In this document: piece after piece, positions 45,614 through 54,737 of the stretch
Numbering within the stretch: the stretch's first letter is position 1
Layout: every line of letters starts with the position of its first letter
Translations under genes and position numbers: made by a program
Notes under the pieces: generated by a model
What the model was told of the DNA's origin: nothing
Seen by the model: only the letters and a program-made list of their open reading frames with translations
Database searches by the model: none
Assembly: GCA_002500745.1 (NCBI GenBank)
Contig: DLST01000010.1
Span: forward strand, 434,001 to 498,000
Source of the DNA: Sphingobacterium sp. UBA7855
GTDB lineage: Bacteria > Bacteroidota > Bacteroidia > Sphingobacteriales > Sphingobacteriaceae
Reading direction: 5' to 3'
Length of the DNA stretch: 64,000 nt

Positions 45614-46856
45614 ATGAAACCAGTATTACGCGTGCAATTGTCCCTGATGATGTTTTTAGAATATTTTATGAAAGGGGCTTGGTTTGTAACTTTGGGAACA
45701 TACCTTATTAAATCGCTAAATGCCTCGGGTATGGAGGTCGCAAATATTTTTGCGACACAATCCCTTGGTGCTGTATTTGCTCCTTTTTTTGTGGGTTTTG
45801 TCGCCGACAGATATTTTAATGCCGAGCGGGTACTTTCAGCATTACATCTCCTTGGAGCTGCACTACTTTACGGGATGTCGCAGGCACCCGATGCGACACA
45901 TTTTTATCCCTATGTATTTGTTTATTTTATGGCTTACATGTCTTCGCTATCCTTATCCAATGGGATGGCATTCCGGCATATTGAAGACGCGAAGAAGTAT
46001 TTTCCGGGGGTACGCGTGTGGGGAACGATCGGTTGGATCTGTTCGGGACTAGTGATCAGTTATTTGTTCCGTTGGGATGCTCCCGAATCGATACAGGCAG
46101 GTGCCCTGCATAATACCTTTATTATGGGCGCGGTTTGTTCGTTGTTACTGGCATGCTTTAGTCTGGCCCTGCCAAAAACTCCACCTCAGGTGAAACTCAG
46201 GGATGAAAAATTTGATTTTGGAAACGCAATTGGTTTGGATGCATTGAAGCTTTTAAAACAGCGGAGTTTTCTGATTTTTTTTTGTAACAGCAATTGTCAT
46301 CTGTATTCCCATTTCGTTCTATTATCAAAATGCGAACCCATTTTTGGTCAACGCCGGAATACCGAACCCCACAGCAAAAATGGCGTTGGGGCAATTTTCC
46401 GAAGCCATCTGCCTGTTGTTGATTCCATTTTTCTTTAGACGCTTGGGGTATAAAAAGATGATTTTACTGGGCATTGCGGCCTGGGCACTTCGCTATTTGT
46501 TTTTTGCCTACGGCGACGGACAGGAACGGTCATTCTTATTGCTATTCGGAATTTTATTGCATGGCATCTGCTATGATTTTATGTTCGTAGTGGGGCAGAT
46601 CTATACCGATCGAATTGCTGGTGAAAAATACAAAGCTTCTGCACAGGGGCTTATTACCATTGCGATGTATGGTGTTGGGATGCTGATCGGATTTTGGGTT
46701 GCCGGTGCTGTTTCAGATTACCTGAAAACAGCTTATGCTGCTCAATTTTGGGAATATCTTTGGTTTATTCCGGCAGGTATTTCTGGTTTTTGTCTTTTGC
46801 TATTTGCCCTGTTTTTTAAAGAGGAGAAAACGGTGCCGGATATGAAAGCCAGTTAA
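45614..46856 (+). pseudogene. NupG-like MFS permease gene with a frameshift in a T9 run
   Basis: The two halves of one major facilitator permease (nucleoside:H+ symporter group) lie in different frames. The first (45614-46438) starts MKPVLRVQLSLMMFLEYFMK and reads correctly to SFLIFF at codon 223, then drifts. The second resumes with VTAIVICIPISFYYQNANPF and runs to 46856. The junction is nine T at 46275-46283; eight T would restore a 413-residue protein of normal size. Either a recent mutation, a sequencing error, or expression by slippage or phase variation. It would import nucleosides or small peptides for the adjoining cluster. Confidence 0.85.
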
Positions 46857-46952
46857 AGATGCGCTATGTTCAATTAGAGCTAGAATGTTCATAAAAAACG
46901 ATAACATGGAGCATCTTTGATGGGAAGGCGCTCCATGTCTTGAAAATGCCTA

Positions 46953-47297
46953 TTAGATCATATTGAACCATTCCTGGTATTTTTCACCGATGAAGGGGAG
47001 TGGTTTCCGCTCTCCGGAAAATGCGGATATTAATCCTAATATAAGAGCAATAAGTAGGAGCAATCCAACAATACTAATGGCGATTCCGCCAATACCTGGA
47101 ACAAAACGTAAAAGTCCCAAAGCCATTCCTGTTACTGAAATGCCTATACTTTGTCGGATATGGAATTGCGCTAAAGCAGTCTTTTCCTTGTTGTTCATGA
47201 TGATGGCTGCAACAAGGCCGATGATGGTTAAGTAAGAAATAATAGCAATTGTTTTTCCGTCATTTGACGTAGCTTTCTGAATAGGGGTTCTCTCCAT
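46953..47297 (-). CDS. DUF4870-like small membrane protein
   Basis: A 114-residue protein of the DUF4870/Tic20-like group with four short membrane segments. The N-terminal KTIAIISYLTIIGLVAAIIM, AQFHIRQSIGISV and the C-terminal PLPFIGEKYQEWFNMI are typical of the family. Function unknown. Its gene lies between the MFS and ABC transporter genes on the minus strand. Confidence 0.85.
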   Translation of the reverse strand: MERTPIQKATSNDGKTIAIISYLTIIGLVAAIIMNNKEKTALAQFHIRQSIGISVTGMALGLLRFVPGIGGIAISIVGLLLLIALILGLISAFSGERKPLPFIGEKYQEWFNMI

Positions 47298-47391
47298 GAT
47301 CCTTTATTGTAAAATGTTTGACTTAAATATTTAAGACAAATTTAGGAGAGATATCCCTTCTATCCTTTAGCTGAATTCAGGGATATTTTAA

Positions 47392-49173
47392 TTATCCTTC
47401 GACACTTTCCAGTAATTGCTTTTCATGGAGTTCAAAATATTCACCTCTTTTCTCCATCAATTCAGCATGTGTACCCTGTTCTACAATTTCGCCTTGATCC
47501 ATCACCAATATATGGTCTGCATTCTTGATTGTCGAGATTCGATGGGCAATAAAAATACAGGTCTTGCCTTTCATGATGCGGCTTAGCGAACGAAGAATTG
47601 TTTCTTCTGTTTTTGTATCCACGGCTGAAAGACAGTCATCAAAAATCAATACTTTGGGTTCCTTAATTAAAGCGCGTGCGATGGAAACCCGTTGTTTTTG
47701 TCCACCGGAGAGGGTGATACCACGTTCCCCAACGGCGGTTTCAAATCCATCTTCAAAAGCTATGATATTGTCGTATACAGCGGCATCTTTGGCGGCCTGT
47801 TCCACTTGTTCCTGTGTAAAGTGGTCTAAACCAAAGCCTATATTATTGGCAATGGTATCTGAAAATAGGAAAACATCTTGTGGGACAAATCCAACTTGTT
47901 GGCGCAAGCTTTTGAAATCAAGGTTTTTAATTTCTAGACTATCATAATGAATACTTCCTTTGTCGATATCATACATCCGAAGGAGTAAGTTGGCCAGCGT
48001 GGATTTTCCGGAGCCTGTTTTTCCGATAATAGCAAGTGTTTTGCCAACCGGAATTTGGAACGATATATTTTTAATCGCCTGAATACCTGTTTCCGGATAG
48101 GTAAAGGAGATTCCATCAACCTTGATCTCACCCGCGAGTTCTTTGGTAGCTGTTCCGTTAACAATAGGAGATTCCGTTTGAAGGAATTCGTTGATGCGTT
48201 TTTGTGAGGCCGCAGCACGTTGTACCAATGAGGTAACCCAAGCCAAAGACATGGCCGGGAAAGTCAACTGGTTGACATAGATGATAAACTCAGCGATGTT
48301 TCCGGCAGTCACTGTTCCTTTGGCAACTTCAATTCCACCGATATAAATGGTGATTACCGTACTAAGCCCAATAAGCAATAGAATAAGCGGAAAGAAAACA
48401 GCCTGCACTTTGACGAGATCAAGAGCCGTGTTGCGGTAAATGGTACTTTCCTTCTCAAATTCCTGCATTTTATTTTGTTCTCTGGTATAGGTCTTGATGA
48501 CGCGGATACCTGCAAAAGTTTCCTGCACGAAAGAAGAAAGCTTCGCCAGTTGTTTCTGTATTTTTAAGCTACGCTTGTTAATAATCTTGTTGACAAATAA
48601 AATAATAACCGATAGGACCGGTATTGGCGCCAATGCATAAGTAGCCAAGCGTCCATTGACACTATACATCGCATAGATGACCATGATCGATAAAACTACG
48701 GTATTGATCGCATACATGATGGCGGGTCCGAGGTAGTTACGTACCTGATTGACATCTTCGGTGGCTCGGCTCATGAGATCTCCGGTATTGTTTTTCCGAA
48801 AGAAACCGAAGTTTAAATCTTGGTAATGATTATAGATCTCATTTTTGAGGTCGTATTCAATATAACGCGACGTTAAAATGATCGTCTGACGCATAAAGAA
48901 TAAAAATATGCCCCGCAAGAGCGAAAGTAGGAGAACGACGAAACCAAAAAATAGGAGACTGGTGCCAAATACCTGGTAGATGAGTTCCTGTCTGTCGAAA
49001 CCATCAAATAGACGGTATAGATAGATATTTTCCTGTACCAAATCAAATGCTTCGCGGATTACCTTTGCAGGCAATACCCCGAAATAGTTGGAGATGATAA
49101 CAAAAATAACCCCTGGAACCAGTTTCCAGCGGTATTTATAAAAGTACTTATTTAAGTAGGCGAGATCCTTCAT
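47392..49173 (-). CDS. ABC exporter, fused membrane and ATPase domains (MsbA-like)
   Basis: A 593-residue half-transporter. Six membrane helices span about 1-320 and the nucleotide-binding domain about 340-590. Walker A is GKTGSGKST, the signature is LSGGQKQR and Walker B is VLIFDDCLSAVD. The residue after the Walker B Asp is Asp, not the usual catalytic Glu, as in the weak site of some heterodimeric exporters; no second half-transporter gene adjoins it. The substrate may be a lipid or drug. A TACTTTTG box (49184-49191, minus) lies just before its start. Confidence 0.9.
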   Translation of the reverse strand: MKDLAYLNKYFYKYRWKLVPGVIFVIISNYFGVLPAKVIREAFDLVQENIYLYRLFDGFDRQELIYQVFGTSLLFFGFVVLLLSLLRGIFLFFMRQTIILTSRYIEYDLKNEIYNHYQDLNFGFFRKNNTGDLMSRATEDVNQVRNYLGPAIMYAINTVVLSIMVIYAMYSVNGRLATYALAPIPVLSVIILFVNKIINKRSLKIQKQLAKLSSFVQETFAGIRVIKTYTREQNKMQEFEKESTIYRNTALDLVKVQAVFFPLILLLIGLSTVITIYIGGIEVAKGTVTAGNIAEFIIYVNQLTFPAMSLAWVTSLVQRAAASQKRINEFLQTESPIVNGTATKELAGEIKVDGISFTYPETGIQAIKNISFQIPVGKTLAIIGKTGSGKSTLANLLLRMYDIDKGSIHYDSLEIKNLDFKSLRQQVGFVPQDVFLFSDTIANNIGFGLDHFTQEQVEQAAKDAAVYDNIIAFEDGFETAVGERGITLSGGQKQRVSIARALIKEPKVLIFDDCLSAVDTKTEETILRSLSRIMKGKTCIFIAHRISTIKNADHILVMDQGEIVEQGTHAELMEKRGEYFELHEKQLLESVEG

Positions 49174-49274
49174 ATTACGAATACAAAAGTAGGACTAATT
49201 CATCAAAATGCTTTACGATTTAAGTGAATTTACTGTCATTCGGAAATCAAATGTTAAGTCTTGGATAAAAAAAG

Positions 49275-49308
49275 TTGTTATGCACAACGAATAATTTTCC
49301 TACTTTTG
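49275..49308 (+). promoter_or_regulatory. Promoter of the leucine dehydrogenase gene
   Basis: TTG (49275-49277) and TACTTTTG (49301-49308) fit the Bacteroidota promoter pattern with a 23-base spacer, about 46 bases before the ATG at 49355. Confidence 0.55.
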
Positions 49309-49354
49309 CATCAAGTACCTTAAAAAATTAAAACAAATTAGAGTAGTACATTTT

Positions 49355-50434
49355 ATGTCAACATCTCAAAATTCTATTTTTGAATTGATGAGCCAGTCTG
49401 GCCATCAAAACTTATTTTTCTGTAATGATGAATTGGTGGGCTTGAAAGCTATCGTTGCGATCCATGACACAACCTTAGGGCCAGCGATAGGAGGGGTTCG
49501 TATGTTACCATACGAAAGTACAGAAGAAGCTATTGAGGATGCTTTACGTTTATCCAAGGCCATTACGTATAAATCAGCCATCACTGGATTGAATTTAGGC
49601 GGTGGTAGTGCTGTTATTATTGGGAATAGCCGTTTGGACAAATCTGAGGTTTTATTGCGCCGTTTTGGCCAGTTTATTGAAGGATTGAATGGTAATTTCA
49701 TTGCTTCTTTGGATGTAGGTACCACACAACGCGATTTAGAACATATTTATACCGAAACTGACCATGTTGCTGGTTTACCAAAAGCAATTCATGGCAGTGG
49801 TGTCGGTGATCCTTCGATCTTCGCTGCTCAAGGTGTTTATTTCGGTATAAAAGCCTGCTTAAAGGAATTATACGGATCGGAAAATGTTGCTGGTAAAAAA
49901 GTTATTGTGCATGGCGTAGGTGGAGTTGGCGAGCGTTTAATTGCAATGTTACGTGAAGAGAATGCGCGTGTATATGTCAGCGATATTACGGAAGAAAAAA
50001 TGTTGAAAGTAGCGGCCAAGTACAAAGCTGAGCCAATACCTTACGGTGAAGTATTTGATCACGAATTTGACGTATATTCTCCCTGTGCATTAGGTGGTAC
50101 GGTAAATCCAGAATCCGCGCAGAAAATGCAATGTAAAGTTATTGCCGGTTCGGCGAATAATCAATTGAAAGACGAACATGTTACAAGTTCTATCCTTCAT
50201 GAAAGAGGTATATTATACGCCCCTGACTATTTGATCAACGCCGGTGCATTAATTGGCTGTTATTCAGAAATTCAAAATTATGGCGTAGATCACACTGAAT
50301 TTGTGATCAAAAATATTTATAATGCGACTAGAGACGTATTGAAAAAATCAAAAGAAGAGAATATTTCTACTTTTGAAGCGGCTAATCGCATCGCGGAGAA
50401 GCGTATCCAAGATATTAAAAAAATCAAGCGATAG
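49355..50434 (+). CDS. Leucine (branched-chain) dehydrogenase
   Basis: A cytosolic NAD-dependent Glu/Leu/Phe/Val-type enzyme that oxidatively deaminates leucine, valine and isoleucine. The 359 residues include LGPAIGGVRMLPYES, the catalytic Lys region LSKAITYKSAITGLNLGGGS, IASLDVGTTQRDLEHIYTET, the Rossmann loop VHGVGGVGERLI and YSPCALGGTVN. Valine dehydrogenase cannot be excluded. It has its own promoter and precedes nusB by 60 bases. Confidence 0.93.
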   Translation: MSTSQNSIFELMSQSGHQNLFFCNDELVGLKAIVAIHDTTLGPAIGGVRMLPYESTEEAIEDALRLSKAITYKSAITGLNLGGGSAVIIGNSRLDKSEVLLRRFGQFIEGLNGNFIASLDVGTTQRDLEHIYTETDHVAGLPKAIHGSGVGDPSIFAAQGVYFGIKACLKELYGSENVAGKKVIVHGVGGVGERLIAMLREENARVYVSDITEEKMLKVAAKYKAEPIPYGEVFDHEFDVYSPCALGGTVNPESAQKMQCKVIAGSANNQLKDEHVTSSILHERGILYAPDYLINAGALIGCYSEIQNYGVDHTEFVIKNIYNATRDVLKKSKEENISTFEAANRIAEKRIQDIKKIKR

Positions 50435-50494
50435 TCTTCATCCCAAAATCGTTCTTATTTATTATTTTATAAAAAAATCGTTCTTTAAATTACT

Positions 50495-51442
50495 ATGTTA
50501 AACAGGAGACACCTGAGGGTAAAAGTAGTGCAAACGCTTTATGCGTACAGTCTTTCAGAAGATAAAGACATCAAAACATTTGAGAAAGCACTATTAAAAA
50601 ATGTGGATGAAGTTTATGAGATGTATATATGGACACTGAATCTTTTAGATGAAGTATCTGATTATGTCTTAATAGATGCAGAGGGTAGGGCTAATAAGTT
50701 TTTACCAACTGAAAAAGACTTGTCTTTAACGACCAAGTTAAGTACAAACACTTTTATTGAGTCATTGAGACAAAATCCACAATATGGGGAAGGTGTCAAA
50801 AAATATAAGATTTCCTGGAGCTTTGATCCGGAGATCGTGCGCACTGTATTTTTGCAGTTAAAGGATTCTGAAGCTTATTTGGAGTACTTGCAACAAGAAG
50901 ATCGCTCGATCGGTACGGAAAAGGATATCATCAAGCATATCTTTAAAAAGATCATCTTAAAATCGCCGGTTATTGAGCAGGTTTTTGAAGAAAAATTCAT
51001 CAACTGGCCGGTGGATAAAGAAGTATTGCAGGCTTTGATCGCGAAGACTTTTAAGAATTTTAGTTCTGAAGATCCACGAAAAAATAAACTTGCAGAAATT
51101 ACGCAAAATTGGAATGATGATAGCGACTATATTATTGCATTGTTGGGTAAAACAATCCGCAATACAAATGAGTATCAAAAGCTTATCTCGGAGAAAACCA
51201 AGAATTGGGAGTCAGATCGTATTGCTTTAATGGATACATTATTGATGCGTATGGCAATATGTGAGTTGGTTAATTTTCCATCGATTCCTGTAAAAGTAAC
51301 AATAAATGAGTATATTGAAATTTCTAAGGTATTCAGTACATTGAAAAGTAATACATTTATTAATGGTATCTTAGATAAAATATTGAGCGATCTGAATCAA
51401 CAGGGAAGAATCCAGAAGGCAGGTCGCGGTTTAAAAGATTAA
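50495..51442 (+). CDS. nusB: Transcription antitermination factor NusB
   Basis: A 315-residue version of NusB, longer than the E. coli protein (139), as usual in Bacteroidota. The N-terminal RRHLRVKVVQTLYAYSLSED and the C-terminal NusB core with LMDTLLMRMAICELVNFPSI, TINEYIEISKVFST and FINGILDKI are clear; the middle is an extra helical insert. It opens the nusB-DUF1573-yajC group. Confidence 0.94.
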   Translation: MLNRRHLRVKVVQTLYAYSLSEDKDIKTFEKALLKNVDEVYEMYIWTLNLLDEVSDYVLIDAEGRANKFLPTEKDLSLTTKLSTNTFIESLRQNPQYGEGVKKYKISWSFDPEIVRTVFLQLKDSEAYLEYLQQEDRSIGTEKDIIKHIFKKIILKSPVIEQVFEEKFINWPVDKEVLQALIAKTFKNFSSEDPRKNKLAEITQNWNDDSDYIIALLGKTIRNTNEYQKLISEKTKNWESDRIALMDTLLMRMAICELVNFPSIPVKVTINEYIEISKVFSTLKSNTFINGILDKILSDLNQQGRIQKAGRGLKD

Positions 51443-51471
51443 AACCAAACGCGCATAAATAATTTATACGA

Positions 51472-51933
51472 ATGAAAAACTTTGGCAAATATTCAGTTTT
51501 AGCGTTGTCGGCAGTACTTTTATTTTCTTGCGGAAATGCACAAAAGGGAAAAGAAGAAGGAACCAAGACAGCGACTGAAACAGCAGCTGCAGATAGCCTT
51601 TCTAAGGCAGCGGCACAATTGGGAAAAGTAGAATTTGAAGAGTCTGCATTTGATTTCGGTCAGGTAAAGGAAGGCGCACAGGTAAAACATACCTTTGTGT
51701 TGAAAAATTCGGGTGATGCACCTGTTATTATCTCGAAAGTGACTGCTTCATGTGGTTGTACACAGCCTGAGTTTTCGAAAAGTCCTATTTTGCCAGGTGG
51801 AAAATCTGAGATCCATGTAACTTTCAATAGTGAAGGACAAGTTGGTAAACAGCAGAAGATCATTACGATTCAATCCAATGCTTCCAATGGCTTAACAACG
51901 GTGCAGCTCAAAGGCGAAGTATTAGCGAAATAA
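51472..51933 (+). CDS. DUF1573 lipoprotein
   Basis: A 153-residue exported protein with lipobox LFSC (Cys19) followed by a charged Ala/Thr/Lys-rich linker. An Ig-like DUF1573 domain follows with FDFGQVKEGAQVKHTFVLKN, DAPVIISKVTASCGCTQPEF and GQVGKQQKIITIQSNASNG. The Cys-Gly-Cys turn is the family hallmark. Function is unknown; a structural periplasmic role is likely. It is 29 bases after nusB and 26 bases before yajC. Confidence 0.92.
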   Translation: MKNFGKYSVLALSAVLLFSCGNAQKGKEEGTKTATETAAADSLSKAAAQLGKVEFEESAFDFGQVKEGAQVKHTFVLKNSGDAPVIISKVTASCGCTQPEFSKSPILPGGKSEIHVTFNSEGQVGKQQKIITIQSNASNGLTTVQLKGEVLAK

Positions 51934-51959
51934 CACATTATTAAAAGATATAATTACAA

Positions 51960-52277
51960 ATGAACACAGTATTATTACAAGCAGCGGGTGGCAATTTGAT
52001 GAGTTTTCTACCAATGGTTTTGATTATCGTGGTATTTTATTTCTTCATGATTAGACCGCAGATGAAGAAGCAAAAAGATCACAAAAAATATATTGAAGAA
52101 CTTGGTGTAAACTCTAAAGTAGTAACGACAGCTGGTATTCACGGCCGTATTGTAGAAGTATCAGACACGACTTTCTTAGTAGACGTAGGTTCGGGTGTAA
52201 AAATCCGTTTTGACAAGTCAGCAATCGCGTTAGATGCTTCTAAAGCTGTTAACAACACAGAGAAGAGCGCTTCATAA
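51960..52277 (+). CDS. yajC: Preprotein translocase subunit YajC
   Basis: A 105-residue single-helix accessory protein of SecDF. The hydrophobic LPMVLIIVVFYFFMIRPQMK with the conserved RPQ is followed by the KHKKYIEELGVNSKVVTTAG and IRFDKSAIALD beta-domain. It ends the group, followed by two hairpins. Confidence 0.95.
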   Translation: MNTVLLQAAGGNLMSFLPMVLIIVVFYFFMIRPQMKKQKDHKKYIEELGVNSKVVTTAGIHGRIVEVSDTTFLVDVGSGVKIRFDKSAIALDASKAVNNTEKSAS

Positions 52278-52297
52278 GCTTTTTCGAGAAAGAAATA

Positions 52298-52328
52298 AAG
52301 CCAGTTTTCTACGAAAACTGGCTTTTAT
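52298..52328 (+). terminator. Terminator after yajC
   Basis: AAGCCAGTTTT (52298-52308) pairs with AAAACTGGCTT (52314-52324), followed by TTATT. Confidence 0.85.
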
Positions 52329-52331
52329 TAT

Positions 52332-52359
52332 GCTCTTAACAGTACCGACTGTTAAGAGC
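52332..52359. repeat. Second perfect hairpin after yajC
   Basis: GCTCTTAACAGT (52332-52343) and ACTGTTAAGAGC (52348-52359) form a 12-bp stem with a 4-base loop. No T tract follows. It may back up the terminator or belong to convergent minus-strand transcription from the HTH gene. Confidence 0.7.
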
Positions 52360-52561
52360 GTTAATATATTGTTATCATAAAAATGCTTTAGACTACTCCA
52401 CAATAAATGAAAAGAGAAAAATGCAATGAAGCTGTCGGTTTCATTAGAACACGGCACTTTCTGATGCGGTTTCCTGTAAAAATAGGGTTTGCATGTTTCT
52501 AAGTTAGCTTAATTTTGAGATAAGAGAAATTTGGCACCATACTGTTCTGTATCTTTTTTCT

Positions 52562-52762
52562 TTATTCCATATCAAGAATGTCTCCGGGCTTGCAGTCCAG
52601 TACTTTGCAGATGGCCTCTAAGGTTTCAAATCGGACACCTTTAGCCTTACCCGTTTTTAAGATGGAAAGATTGACAAGGCTCAAACCGACTTTCTGCGAT
52701 AATTCTGTCAAAGACATTTTACGCTTAGCTAAGACAACATCTAAATTAATTATAATGGGCAT
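52562..52762 (-). CDS. HTH regulator, YozG-type (Cro/C1 family)
   Basis: A 66-residue DNA-binding protein: INLDVVLAKRKMSLTELSQK, helix-turn-helix LTELSQKVGLSLVNLSILKT and a tail LDCKPGDILDME. Such small regulators are usually paired with a DUF2975 membrane protein, as here (6-base gap). It probably represses its own operon; an inverted repeat lies at 53472-53519. Confidence 0.9.
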   Translation of the reverse strand: MPIIINLDVVLAKRKMSLTELSQKVGLSLVNLSILKTGKAKGVRFETLEAICKVLDCKPGDILDME

Positions 52763-52768
52763 GTTTAA

Positions 52769-53440
52769 TTAAATAAAGGATTCATTCTCCCTACGTAAAG
52801 CGACACCTGATTTAAAAGCTGCGCCAAAAGCCAATAATACTAAACCAATAACTGTCTCTGTATCGAAAAGATGTGCTCCATTGTGTAGCACATAGTTCGA
52901 ATTATTTAAACTTAATTTTGTAATACAATTAAGGAAAAATTCCTGTGTAATCCATCTCATAACAGGCAAAAGCATTAGGCAGAATGAGCTAAAAACGATT
53001 AGTGAAGCATTTTTATCGGTAAAAAATGTATTATTACTGAACGATTTAAAAAGTTTCTGAACAACGAGAATTAATAAACCGATTAGAATCCAGTAAAACA
53101 ACTGTGCGGTTTGATAAAGAATAGATGAGAATGAAAGTAACTCTCTCGGGGATTGAAATCTCAGCTGAACTAAGCCCTTGCCTTGATACGGACTGATGAT
53201 CAATGTGTCCTTGAACCAGTGATCCAATGCTTGAGAAACATTCTTTGGTTGTTTTGCTTGGCTATTTGTGTCTTTGGGTATAATATTAACATTACGAACC
53301 TCATAAGCTTTGAGGCCACTACCTGCGGCCGGTATACCGGAATTAAATAAATTTGATGCCAAAAATAGGATGTAAAATACCATTACTATGCAGGAAAGAT
53401 AGTAGAGATATCGCGCTGTGTTGTTATTGGATGGTTTCAT
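52769..53440 (-). CDS. DUF2975 membrane protein
   Basis: A 223-residue protein with four membrane helices (about 10-30, 105-130, 145-165, 195-210) and a periplasmic segment between the first two. GLVQLRFQSPRELLSFS and FFTDKNASLIVFSSFCLMLL fit DUF2975. Function unknown. The ATG at 53440 (MKPSNNN) is preferred to a codon eight upstream that lies close to the inverted repeat. The HTH gene follows. Confidence 0.85.
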   Translation of the reverse strand: MKPSNNNTARYLYYLSCIVMVFYILFLASNLFNSGIPAAGSGLKAYEVRNVNIIPKDTNSQAKQPKNVSQALDHWFKDTLIISPYQGKGLVQLRFQSPRELLSFSSILYQTAQLFYWILIGLLILVVQKLFKSFSNNTFFTDKNASLIVFSSFCLMLLPVMRWITQEFFLNCITKLSLNNSNYVLHNGAHLFDTETVIGLVLLAFGAAFKSGVALRRENESFI

Positions 53441-53471
53441 AATTGATTTTGTTGATTGGTACAAATTTAGT

Positions 53472-53519
53472 AAAATTTAAAATAAAACACTTATTATTTA
53501 ATGTTTTATTTTAAATTTT
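53472..53519. repeat. 18-bp perfect inverted repeat upstream of the DUF2975-HTH pair
   Basis: AAAATTTAAAATAAAACA (53472-53489) and its exact complement (53502-53519) have a 12-base spacer. It lies about 30 bases before the DUF2975 start, where an operator or a promoter would be. The rest of the 336-base spacer to the YbbR gene is AT-rich and holds no gene. Confidence 0.8.
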
Positions 53520-53776
53520 TATTGAATTGTACTATTTATTTGAGCTATCAACCTATCTTTTCGTTTTGACCAAATTTTAAGCACCTCTTATTTGAATAGA
53601 TGCATGCGATTGTTTTTTTACGTTGGGTGAGGGTGTCTTCCCTTACGAACAGTCAAGTGCTCTTCCTTAACAAAGGTGTTCATGGATTTTTTTGGTGGCA
53701 AGTGAGTTGTCCGTCAGCACGTAAGTTTTTATCTACCTATGGGCTGATTTTTACGCAAATTGATTAAGTTTGTATC

Positions 53777-54727
53777 ATGGCGAATACAGTTCGAATAAAT
53801 AAGATCCAACGACGCAAGATTAATATCTTCATACGTTGTGTTGGAATTTCGTTGTTAGCTTGGCTATTATTTTCGATCTCCAACCAATATACTGTATCCG
53901 TCAAGGCGGCAATTGAATACGTTAATCTGCCAGAGAAACGAGCGTTCCACCCGCAGCAGTCTGATACTGTAAAAGTTAAGCTGGAAATGACGGGATGGCA
54001 ATTTTTATTTTCAAAAGTTACTTTGGAAACACCTAAAGTTCAGGTCGACCTAAGCTCATTAAAAACCAAAGATTGGGTCGTTTTTTCTAATCAGCTAGGA
54101 TTTATAAATCGGCAATTTCCACATGAACAGCGGGTCGTGTCGGTCAGTCCCGATACCTTGTTTTTTGATTTTTCGAAACAGACACAACGTAAAGTGCCTG
54201 TAAATCCTCTAGCTAATATTTCATTTAAACGGGGATACGGTTTTATCGCTGAAACCAAAGTTACACCAGCTTATGTTACCATCACCGGGCCTTACGAGGA
54301 TGTTTCGGCAATTGAGTACTGGGAAACCGATACCGTCCGGGGGAAAGACGTGGAGACTGATGTACGAACTGTTGCAAATCTGGCGAGAAATCAAAAAGGG
54401 AATATCAATGTTTATCCAACGTCTGTTGAGGTGCTGATGCCAGTAGGTGAATTGACCGAGAAAATAATCGAATTACCTGTCAAGGTGGAAAATGGACAAG
54501 GTTATAGTTCGGTCAGGCTTAGTCCAAGTAAAGTTGTTGTCACGGTATTGATGTCCGTGAAAGATTACAATAGATATACTTCGCGCGATTTCGAGGCAGT
54601 GGTAGACCTTTCAGATTGGGAGAAGAATCAGGTACAGTACTTACCCATTTTATTGACCAAAGTTCCTGAATATTGTCAGATAATCAGTATTGTGCCGCAA
54701 AATGTAGACTTTTTTGTACGTAAATAA
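53777..54727 (+). CDS. YbbR-like domain protein (CdaR-like)
   Basis: A 316-residue protein anchored by one N-terminal helix (about 20-38, CVGISLLAWLLFSI). Extracytoplasmic YbbR repeats follow, with LEMTGWQFLFSKV, VSVSPDTLFFDFSKQTQRKV, YVTITGPYEDVSAIEYWETD and SSVRLSPSKVVVTVLM. In Firmicutes YbbR/CdaR regulates the c-di-AMP cyclase; that link is not shown here. Its end nearly abuts coaE, and they are likely cotranscribed. Confidence 0.88.
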   Translation: MANTVRINKIQRRKINIFIRCVGISLLAWLLFSISNQYTVSVKAAIEYVNLPEKRAFHPQQSDTVKVKLEMTGWQFLFSKVTLETPKVQVDLSSLKTKDWVVFSNQLGFINRQFPHEQRVVSVSPDTLFFDFSKQTQRKVPVNPLANISFKRGYGFIAETKVTPAYVTITGPYEDVSAIEYWETDTVRGKDVETDVRTVANLARNQKGNINVYPTSVEVLMPVGELTEKIIELPVKVENGQGYSSVRLSPSKVVVTVLMSVKDYNRYTSRDFEAVVDLSDWEKNQVQYLPILLTKVPEYCQIISIVPQNVDFFVRK

Positions 54728-54737
54728 CGATATTTTC

